DNA from: Verrucomicrobiota bacterium
Lineage (GTDB): Bacteria; Verrucomicrobiota; Verrucomicrobiae; Limisphaerales; UBA11358
NCBI GenBank assembly: GCA_014860005.1
Contig: JACZKP010000065.1
Span: forward strand, 62,001 to 126,000
Length of the DNA stretch: 64,000 nt
Direction of reading: 5' to 3'
Shown here: positions 57,694 to 64,000 of the stretch, piece after piece
Layout: each line of letters starts with the position of its first letter
How positions within the stretch are numbered: position 1 is the stretch's first letter
Position numbers and translations under genes: made by a program
Notes under the pieces: generated by a model
Seen by the model: only the letters and a program-made list of their open reading frames with translations
What the model was told of the DNA's origin: nothing
The model's database searches: none

Positions 57694-59040
57694 ATGAACT
57701 TCAACCGCCGCCAGTTTCTCCGCACCACCACCGCCGCCGCGCTGGCCTTTTCGGCCGCGCCGCTGCTGCGCGCGCAATCCGCCGGTCGTAAATACCGCAC
57801 CGCGCTGATCGGATGTGGCTGGTGGGGTAACAACATTCTTGGCGAGGCCATGGCGAGCGGCGAGTGTCGCATCACGGCCTTGTGCGACGTGGACCGCCGC
57901 TTCCTGGACCGCACCGCCACGCGGGTGAAGAAGGAAATGGGCGATGACGCGAAGCCATACGAGGATTACCGCGAGTTGTTGGACAAGGAGAAGCCGGAGA
58001 TTTGCATCGTGGCTACGCCGGACCACTGGCATCCGCTGCAAACCATCGCCGCAGTGAAAGCCGGCGCGCACGTGTACGTGGAGAAACCCATCGGCCACAC
58101 GATCCGCGAGGGTCGGGCGATGGTGAAGGCCGCGCGTGACACCGGACGCGTGGTGCAGGTGGGCACGCACCGGCGCGTCTCACCGCACAATGTCAGCGGG
58201 CGGGAATTCATCCGTTCGGGCAAACTCGGGAAGATCGGCATGGTGCGCGCGTTTGTGCATTACGGCGGCGGGCTGGAGCGTCCCCGCAAAAACATCGAAC
58301 CGCCCAAGGGATTGAACTGGGACCTCTGGTGCGGACCGGCGCCGGTGCGGCCGTTCAACGGCGACATTGATAATCCTTGGGGCGGCGGGATTCATCCGCG
58401 CGGGTTTCGCAATTATCTCGACTACGCCAACGGTACGCTGGCCGACTGGGGCATTCATTGGATGGATCAAATCCTCTGGATCACCGGGGAACGGTGGCCT
58501 ACAAAAATCTTCAGCGTCGGCGGACGGCCCATCAAAGGTCCGGCGATCCTCACGGCGGAGGAACAGACCACCGACGCGCCGGATCATCAAATCGCGACGT
58601 ACAAATTCAACAACTTTGATGTGACTTGGGAGAACCGCCAGTTTGCCGGCAACAATGCGGAGAAGGGCGAAAGCGTGGGTTGTTATTTCTACGGCGAACG
58701 CGGCACGTTCCACATGGGTTGGCAGAAAGGCTGGACGTTTTATCCCGTGAACAGCCGTGATCCGGTGATTCAGGAAGCCCCCAAGCTCGGTCAACCCGAC
58801 GACCAGAACATCAAGGAACTGTGGGCGGATTTTCTGGACGCAATCAAGCAAGGCCGCCGGCCCGTGAGCGACATTGAGGAAATTCATCTCTCCACGAATG
58901 TCACCCTGCTGGCCATGTTGAGCTACAAGCTGGGCCGGAGCGTCGAGTGGGACGGCGAGAAGGAAGAGTGTGTGGGCGATCCGACCGCCAACAAATTGTT
59001 GCGGCGCGAATATCGGAAGGGTTGGGAGTATCCCACCTGA
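57694..59040 (+). CDS. Exported Gfo/Idh/MocA-family oxidoreductase with Tat signal
   Basis: The protein has 448 residues. The twin-arginine signal NRRQFLRTTTAAALAFSAAP (residues 4-23) directs folded export. The Rossmann domain starts YRTALIGCGWWGNNIL (glycine motif) and includes ATPDHWHP; EKP at residues 130-132 (YVEKPIGH) provides the catalytic-site lysine of the family. The C-terminal alpha/beta domain includes WDLWCGPAPVRPFN and TLADWGIHWMDQI, typical of the verrucomicrobial/planctomycete exported subgroup, probably acting on a sugar or inositol-like substrate with bound NAD(P). It stands alone between two repeats of one family and is divergent from sigma D. Confidence 0.9.
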   Translation: MNFNRRQFLRTTTAAALAFSAAPLLRAQSAGRKYRTALIGCGWWGNNILGEAMASGECRITALCDVDRRFLDRTATRVKKEMGDDAKPYEDYRELLDKEKPEICIVATPDHWHPLQTIAAVKAGAHVYVEKPIGHTIREGRAMVKAARDTGRVVQVGTHRRVSPHNVSGREFIRSGKLGKIGMVRAFVHYGGGLERPRKNIEPPKGLNWDLWCGPAPVRPFNGDIDNPWGGGIHPRGFRNYLDYANGTLADWGIHWMDQILWITGERWPTKIFSVGGRPIKGPAILTAEEQTTDAPDHQIATYKFNNFDVTWENRQFAGNNAEKGESVGCYFYGERGTFHMGWQKGWTFYPVNSRDPVIQEAPKLGQPDDQNIKELWADFLDAIKQGRRPVSDIEEIHLSTNVTLLAMLSYKLGRSVEWDGEKEECVGDPTANKLLRREYRKGWEYPT

Positions 59041-59620
59041 GCCGCGAACCTTGCCCGCTGAACTGCGCCGGCACGGCGGCGTCTCAAACGCCTTCGTAAC
59101 ACTTGTATACTGCTTGGACTACGGGAGAGGCGACAGTTTGGCGCCAGCCCGTAGCGCAGATTTCTAATCTGCTGTATCGCAGGTTTCTAACTTGCGTGCG
59201 CCAGAAATCCGACCGACGGTCTTGGTGGAATCGGAAGCCTTGCCGACTAGAAGTCGGCGATACAGCAGATTGGAAATCTGCGCTACGGAGAAGTGTAGCC
59301 CATCCCACGTTTTTCTCAGTAAACGGTCGTTGAGAAACACGCGGCATTCTGACTGAGCAACAGCTCGCGATCCTTTTTGATGCGGACTTCCAGGCGCTTA
59401 TGATCGGGTATGCGTTTACCGCAGCGGCTCGTTGAACCGACGCACACTGCGCCGGACTTCCGTCCGGTTGACCTTGATTACGGAGCAGTGTCGCCACTCG
59501 GGGTGCCCAATCCTCACCGCATAAAGCCACTGATGGGCTTGCTTCACGCCGGTTCACATCGTTTCAACCACGCTTTAAGACATTGCCAACGCGCCGTCAA
59601 ACCGGCTACAACAGGACGCG
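59041..59620. other. Intergenic region with repeat copy B and a small hairpin
   Basis: About 580 bases. Apart from repeat copy B (59151-59286) it holds a perfect hairpin CCGGAC-TTCC-GTCCGG at 59452-59467. An open reading stretch on the minus strand is a translation of the repeat (SADFQSAV-type peptide) and is not a gene. No promoter for the RodZ-like gene could be fixed by eye. Confidence 0.5.
59151..59286. repeat. Palindromic MITE-like repeat, copy B
   Basis: GTAGCGCAGATTTCTAATCT at 59151-59170 continues with GC; its inverted counterpart GCAGATTGGAAATCTGCGCTAC ends at 59286, matching 21 of 22 positions. It is the same family as copy A, and the two flank the oxidoreductase gene. Confidence 0.85.
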
Positions 59621-60124
59621 ATGCCAACGGTTGCTGAACAACTCCGCACCGCCCGCGAGGCCCGGAAACTGACGATTCACGAGGTCGCCGACACGACCAA
59701 GATTCGCACGGACCATATCCGGGCGCTGGAAGCCGGCGATTTCGACGTCTTCACGGCGCCGGTTTATATCCGGGGATTTGTGCGCACGTACTCGACCTTG
59801 CTGAAACTCGAGGTGCCGCAGGTCATGGCTGCGCTGGACGCGGAACTCGCGCAAACGGAGAAATTCAGCGAGCCACCGTCGCTTTCGGGCGAGCCGCGCG
59901 GGGCGCTGGATTTTCTCACCCTGCAACTCTCGAAGGTGAACTGGCAGAAGGCGCTGGTGGTCCTGGGCGGGTTGGTGTTGGTGGTAATTGTCATCGTGAG
60001 CTACTGGCTCTGGCACGAGTATCGTGAGCGGGATCCCCTGGCCGATCTGCCGCCGGCGGTTTACCAACCGACCCAACATCAATCCGGCGACACGCTGCCG
60101 CTGTGGGCGCCCCGCAAGCCGTAG
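59621..60124 (+). CDS. RodZ-like helix-turn-helix membrane protein
   Basis: The protein has 167 residues. The N-terminal HTH_25 domain (residues 1-70) reads EQLRTAREARKLTIHEVADT, TKIRTDHIRALEAGDF, VYIRGFVRTYSTLLKL. A linker and one membrane segment follow (residues 111-131, ALVVLGGLVLVVIVIVSYWL), then a short, proline-rich periplasmic tail of about 35 residues. In E. coli RodZ binds MreB through the helix-turn-helix and keeps rod shape; this shorter tail version is frequent in other phyla. A DNA-binding role is unlikely but not excluded. The stop is 31 bases before the convergent end of pgsA. Confidence 0.8.
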   Translation: MPTVAEQLRTAREARKLTIHEVADTTKIRTDHIRALEAGDFDVFTAPVYIRGFVRTYSTLLKLEVPQVMAALDAELAQTEKFSEPPSLSGEPRGALDFLTLQLSKVNWQKALVVLGGLVLVVIVIVSYWLWHEYRERDPLADLPPAVYQPTQHQSGDTLPLWAPRKP

Positions 60125-60155
60125 TTCGAGTCTTCGCAGCCTTCCACCGGCCAGT

Positions 60156-60746
60156 TCAAAGATCGTTCAGATACAACTCGCGATTGCGCCACAGGTAGAG
60201 CGAGCCTGACAGCAGCGTGAGCACCACCGACACCCACTTCGAAGCTTCCGTGAACCACACTGCCCAGGATTTCCCAAACAGCGACCAGCCGAAGACCAGT
60301 TCACCGAGGTCACCCCACGTCGGGTAAGCCGCCACCACGAGAATGGCGATGATGGCCACGATCTGCGAAATGGTCTTGTGTTTGCCATAACCTTCCGCAG
60401 CGAGCACCACGTTCTTCGACGCCGCCAACAGGCGCAACCCGGTGATGGCCAGTTCGCGCGCAACGATAATGACCACCATCCACGCCGGCATCCAGTTCAA
60501 GCCCACGAAGGCGATGAACGCCGAGCAAACCAGAATTTTGTCCGCCAGCGGGTCCATGAGGATGCCAAAATTCGTGATCAACTTCCGCGAACGCGCGATG
60601 CGGCCATCAAGGAAATCCGTAATCCCGCCTGCGGAAAACAAAATCAGAGCCAGCGTTTCATGATACGGCATGCGCGAAAACAGCACGGCCAGAAACGCCA
60701 GGGTCAGCACGAGCCGGGAAACGGTGAGCTTGTTGGGCAGGTTCAC
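60156..60746 (-). CDS. pgsA: CDP-diacylglycerol-glycerol-3-phosphate 3-phosphatidyltransferase
   Basis: The protein has 196 residues, multi-pass. The CDP-alcohol phosphotransferase motif D-x2-D-G-x2-A-R-x8-G-x3-D-x3-D is complete: D44, D47, G48, A51, R52, G61, D65, D69. The N-terminus NLPNKLTVSRLVLT is typical of PgsA. It makes phosphatidylglycerol phosphate in the inner membrane and is the committed step to phosphatidylglycerol and cardiolipin. It follows rimO (60881) on the same strand at 134 bases, with a hairpin in between. Substrate specificity is inferred from the overall PgsA pattern; a cardiolipin or phosphatidylserine synthase variant is less likely. Confidence 0.9.
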   Translation of the reverse strand: MNLPNKLTVSRLVLTLAFLAVLFSRMPYHETLALILFSAGGITDFLDGRIARSRKLITNFGILMDPLADKILVCSAFIAFVGLNWMPAWMVVIIVARELAITGLRLLAASKNVVLAAEGYGKHKTISQIVAIIAILVVAAYPTWGDLGELVFGWSLFGKSWAVWFTEASKWVSVVLTLLSGSLYLWRNRELYLNDL

Positions 60747-60802
60747 GCGAGGGTTTTAGCGCAAGGGCGGGAAGAAATGAATCTCTAAATGCCGCGCAAA
60801 AC

Positions 60803-60865
60803 ACCCAAGGACCCAAATACACAAAGTGGGAGCGTCGCTGTTTGCGCCGCGTTGAGTCCTTGGGT
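60803..60865 (-). terminator. Inverted repeat between rimO and pgsA
   Basis: ACCCAAGGAC at 60803-60812 pairs perfectly with GTCCTTGGGT at 60856-60865 with a 43-base loop. It lies 16 bases beyond the rimO stop, so it could be a weak terminator or a dispersed repeat; there is no T-run. Confidence 0.4.
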
Positions 60866-60880
60866 AATTGGGTGCTTGGA

Positions 60881-62623
60881 TCATTTATCGTGTATCGGTT
60901 TCGCAATGAGATCGTAGTCCGTGTGGCCGATGACCTGGACGCGCGCGAATTCCCCGATGGGCAGCCGTCCCTGGATATAAACCCGCCCGTCTATGTCCGG
61001 CGCGTCCGCTTCACTGCGCGCGACCAGATACTTCCTCGATCCCAATTGCGCTCTGCGAGTTTCGGCCTCGCGGATCAAGCCGTGTTCCCAGGAACTCACC
61101 TTCGCCGCTTGAAGCTGTCTGGCGGTGGCTTCGCCTTCCACCAACACACGGAGCGTGCGGCCCACAAATGAACCCGCCACCTGCGCCGCCACTTCATGCT
61201 GAACTTGCATCGCCCGCTCGCGGCGGCGTTGTTTGATTTTATCGGCAACCTGCCCGGCCATCGCGCCGGCCCGCGTGCCATCTTCTTTTGAGTAAGTAAA
61301 CACGCCGAGTCGTTCGAATCGGGTGTCCTGTATGAATCCAAGCAGATCCTCGAAGCATGCCTCCGTTTCGCCGGGGAAGCCAACGATGAACGTCGTGCGC
61401 AGCGCGATGCCCGGCACGCCCGCGCGGATGCTTTTCAACAGGTCCACGATGTATTGCCGCGAGGTTTCGCGCCGCATCCGCTCCAGCATGTTCTCGTGGA
61501 TGTGTTGCAATGGAATATCCACATAGCGGGCGACCTTGGGACATTCGGCAATGGTCTGAATCAACTCATCCGTCCAGTGCGCCGGATGCGTGTAGAGCAG
61601 TCGGATCCAGAAATCACCGGGCAACGCGTTCAACTCGCGCAGCAGAGTGCAAATGGTGGTGGCCTCTGCGGCCAGTGACTTTGTGACGGCGGCGAATTTT
61701 TCGGGTGACGAAATCGCGCGGCTGTGATTGGCGCGCAAATCCAGTCCGTAGTATGTCGAATCCTGGGAGATCAGATTCAGTTCCTTGACGCCGTCGGCAA
61801 TCAAGGCCCTGGCCTCAGCCACAATGTCGTTTTGCGTCCGGCTGCGATGCGAACCACGCATTCGGGGAATGATGCAGAAGCTGCACGGATGATTGCAGCC
61901 TTCCGCAATCTTGACGTAGGCGAAGTGGCGCGGCGTCAGCCGGAAGCGCGGGGTGGCGTAGTCGGGAATGTAGCTGGGGCGGGCATTTACCTTGAGCAGC
62001 GGGCCTGAAGCTGAGTGTGATTCCGCGGTGCGTGGTGACCGGTGCGCGGACGGAACAGCCACGACCGTTCTGGTTTTGCCAAACTTTTCCGAGCCGCGCA
62101 GCCTTTCGGATTTACCGTGCTCCGAAAGCGCCGCGCCCGTTTCCAGTTCCGCCAGCCGGCCGGCCAGCGCGGCCCTGGCTTTGGAGCTTGGAGTTTTCCA
62201 GGTGTTTGGAGTTTGGTTATTGGTGTTTTCTCTCCGCCTGGCCATCGCCTGTTTCACGATGTCCGCCACCTGCGCCACCTGATCAATGCCCATGAACGCA
62301 TCCACCTCGGGAAACAGTTTGGGAAGCTCCTCGCGAAACCTTTGCGGCAAACAACCGGAAACGATCAAGCCCTGGCCACGATTCTTCGCCTCGCGCAATT
62401 CGGCGGACTCCAGAATCGTGTCCACGCTTTCCTCCTGCGCCGTGTCAATGAACGAGCAGGTGTTGACGATTACCACGTCGGCTTTTGCCGCCTCGTTGGT
62501 GATCTCAACGCCGTCCTTGAGCAGCGCGCCGAGCATGATTTCGGCGTCCACCAGATTCTTGGCGCAACCCAGCGAGATCAGCCCCACGCGGACGGGGCGT
62601 TCATTGACCGGAGCTTTTGTCAC
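60881..62623 (-). CDS. rimO: Ribosomal protein S12 methylthiotransferase with a large lineage-type insertion
   Basis: The protein has 580 residues versus about 440-480 usual. UPF0004 domain cysteines are C20 (SLGCAKN), C56 (NTCSFID) and C91 (SGCLPQ). The radical SAM CxxxCxxC is C243, C247, C250 (GCNHPCSFC). A C-terminal TRAM domain follows (about 500-575). RimO adds a methylthio group to Asp of ribosomal protein S12. Between the first two domains lies an unusual segment of about 78 residues (131-208, bases 62000-62233) with low-complexity, repeat-like sequence (TNNQTPNTWKTPSSKAR). A further short expansion sits near residues 295-325. All six cluster cysteines remain, so activity is expected. 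Family identity rests on the SLGCAKNLVDAE start. Confidence 0.92.
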   Translation of the reverse strand: MTKAPVNERPVRVGLISLGCAKNLVDAEIMLGALLKDGVEITNEAAKADVVIVNTCSFIDTAQEESVDTILESAELREAKNRGQGLIVSGCLPQRFREELPKLFPEVDAFMGIDQVAQVADIVKQAMARRRENTNNQTPNTWKTPSSKARAALAGRLAELETGAALSEHGKSERLRGSEKFGKTRTVVAVPSAHRSPRTAESHSASGPLLKVNARPSYIPDYATPRFRLTPRHFAYVKIAEGCNHPCSFCIIPRMRGSHRSRTQNDIVAEARALIADGVKELNLISQDSTYYGLDLRANHSRAISSPEKFAAVTKSLAAEATTICTLLRELNALPGDFWIRLLYTHPAHWTDELIQTIAECPKVARYVDIPLQHIHENMLERMRRETSRQYIVDLLKSIRAGVPGIALRTTFIVGFPGETEACFEDLLGFIQDTRFERLGVFTYSKEDGTRAGAMAGQVADKIKQRRRERAMQVQHEVAAQVAGSFVGRTLRVLVEGEATARQLQAAKVSSWEHGLIREAETRRAQLGSRKYLVARSEADAPDIDGRVYIQGRLPIGEFARVQVIGHTDYDLIAKPIHDK

Positions 62624-62699
62624 AGGTCGCGCAGCTTACGGCAAGGATTGGAGCCAGGCAATCTTGGGCAGGTGTTCAGAAGGATGGCTGTCGGGGAAT

Positions 62700-64000
62700 T
62701 CATCGCGGCTCTGCCGGCGCGTTAGTGCCAACTGCGGGTGGAGCATTGGTGGTGGCGGGAGCGGGCGTTCCTTCCGCCGGCAACTGCAGTTTGGTGCGCA
62801 ATATTGCCCGCGCCTCAAAGGGCATGCCTTCATCGGGATCCAACAGGCGATTCAGGATGATCTGCTCGGTCTCTTCAACAGGTGACACGGGGATGCGTTT
62901 TGCGCCCGTTTCGTCAAGCTGGCTCATGTAAGTGGTGCGCACCTTGCGCGCCAGCAGCCGATAACCGGCCCCCTGTTCATCCTGATCAATGACCATGCTT
63001 TGATAGGCGCGGGAGACGAACGCCTCGATGGCCGACTGAATCTTTTTCTGGTCGGTCTCGCTCACGTCCACCTGGGCATTCGCGACAACGAATTGATCCA
63101 GCGTCGTGCGGCTGGGAATCGAATTGGGATCATCGTCTATCATGGTTTTGTCCGGATAGCGCGTGCCCAGATACTGATACCACTCCGCCGCGTCTGCGAC
63201 GCGATTGTGCAGGTAGAGAGCATAGACCGCATCGCGCACAAAGTTGCGGTGCGCCCGGCTGATGTGCTCACGGTTCGCAGCATCCTCCTCCATGGCCTGT
63301 TCGTAGGCGAAATTGGTCTTGGGAATGATGTCCAGGTTTGGACCGAACTGGAAGATCTTGGCAAACGGATTGGCCACCAACCGCCCGCGCTGCGCCGCCA
63401 TGTGCATGGACTGATAGATCACGCGACGCAATTGGATCAAATCCTCCTGGTTCACTTTGCTGGGATTCTGCTTCGCGACCTCCAGTCCACGCGCCGCCCA
63501 ATAAATGGCGTGCGACTCGGGCAGCCGCCATTCCAACGGGCCGTACTGCTCGTTGACGTGCTTCATGAACACGGGGTCCATCTTGTATTTGTTGGTCAAC
63601 AACTGATAACGCTCCCGCGCGTCGTCAGTCTGGGGATTGATCAACTCATCGAGATCCGGCTCTCTCAGCTTGCCGAAGACTTCCGCCATTTCGTTGGCCC
63701 ACTCCTGCTTGTAGAGCATATTCGCGTCGTCAAGGTTCTGGCCCATCTTGTGTTGGAAGAACCACGCCAGCTCGCGATAAATGAGAACCTCGTTGGGATT
63801 GAACCGCAGCCCGTCGTCGCGCAACAGGGAAATGCCGCGCTGCACCCACCGCCAGCGATCGTCGTAATCCTTGAACTTGACGGAAATGTTGTAGGCCATG
63901 TTCCACGCCTGCACCAACCAGACCTGGACGAAGTGTGGCTCGAGCTTCGTGATCCAGTCCGCCAGTTGGGCCGCCTCGAAGAATTTGTCTTCGTCCTGCA
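62700..64000 (-). CDS. Hypothetical protein, probably helical-repeat, 5' end outside window
   Basis: The frame is open from the window edge (64000) to a stop at 62700, so at least 433 residues are encoded and the start is outside. Visible segments EAAQLADWITKLEPHFVQVW, WNMAYNISVKFKDYDDRWRW and GISLLRDDGLRFNPNEVLIY have a TPR-like helix pattern. A helical middle follows, then a poorly conserved alanine/proline-rich C-terminus. No enzymatic motif is seen. It precedes rimO by 76 bases on the same strand. I recognise it as a type of large hypothetical protein found in this phylum, but cannot give a function. Confidence 0.75.
   Translation of the reverse strand, partial: QDEDKFFEAAQLADWITKLEPHFVQVWLVQAWNMAYNISVKFKDYDDRWRWVQRGISLLRDDGLRFNPNEVLIYRELAWFFQHKMGQNLDDANMLYKQEWANEMAEVFGKLREPDLDELINPQTDDARERYQLLTNKYKMDPVFMKHVNEQYGPLEWRLPESHAIYWAARGLEVAKQNPSKVNQEDLIQLRRVIYQSMHMAAQRGRLVANPFAKIFQFGPNLDIIPKTNFAYEQAMEEDAANREHISRAHRNFVRDAVYALYLHNRVADAAEWYQYLGTRYPDKTMIDDDPNSIPSRTTLDQFVVANAQVDVSETDQKKIQSAIEAFVSRAYQSMVIDQDEQGAGYRLLARKVRTTYMSQLDETGAKRIPVSPVEETEQIILNRLLDPDEGMPFEARAILRTKLQLPAEGTPAPATTNAPPAVGTNAPAEPR

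Noticed and set aside
59084..59557. A 157-codon open frame on the minus strand
   Set aside because: Its central part is the translation of the palindromic repeat (SADFQSAV-type), and the rest shows no domain or coding pattern.

Overview
The window is a chromosomal stretch of a GC-rich bacterium, most probably a Verrucomicrobiota of the Pedosphaera/Limisphaerales type. This is inferred from gene content: ECF sigma factors paired with giant zinc-ribbon Ser/Thr kinases, a delta-60-repeat/Ig-like surface protein, many secreted carbohydrate-active proteins, LL-diaminopimelate aminotransferase, and families of palindromic intergenic repeats. No rRNA, tRNA or CRISPR array was seen.

Layout. 1-13.3 kb: the 5' part of a ribosome-hibernation-like gene diverging from an nhaR-like LysR regulator, a secreted dipeptidyl peptidase IV, a Sel1-repeat/CPBP fusion, a secreted beta-helix protein, a secreted glycoside-hydrolase-like protein, a methyltransferase, a small anchored protein and a DegT-type aminotransferase. 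13.5-23.4 kb: a giant three-propeller surface protein, a GH172/DUF2961 protein, a DRE-TIM aldolase-like enzyme and dapL. 23.5-40.9 kb: a minus-strand signalling block of three ECF sigma/Ser-Thr kinase pairs plus one extra ECF factor. 41-49.6 kb: a LamG-like protein, an orphan FtsH-periplasmic-domain-like protein, a sialidase-like protein, an M16 peptidase homologue, an anchored coiled-coil protein and a fourth kinase. 49.7-57.4 kb: a restriction-modification/defence island, then the intact sigma factor that probably belongs to the fourth kinase. 57.4-64 kb: an exported Gfo/Idh/MocA oxidoreductase flanked by two palindromic repeats, a RodZ-like protein, pgsA, rimO and a truncated hypothetical gene.

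How it fits together. Each kinase has an N-terminal CX2CX12CX2C zinc ribbon, a Hanks-type kinase domain and membrane segments. Kinases 1 to 3 carry C-terminal copies of an unrecognised module running from FGPV to RYKLV. Three kinases lie just downstream of an ECF factor on the same strand. The fourth pair appears to have been split by the island, because a 105-bp copy of the sigma gene's 3' end lies beside the kinase and the intact gene lies beyond the island. Inside the island, a RhuM / C5-methyltransferase / restriction-endonuclease operon is itself bracketed by two 86-bp copies of the start of another DNA methyltransferase gene. This gives a nested structure. Two kinases also have palindromic repeat elements inserted in frame in the activation loop.
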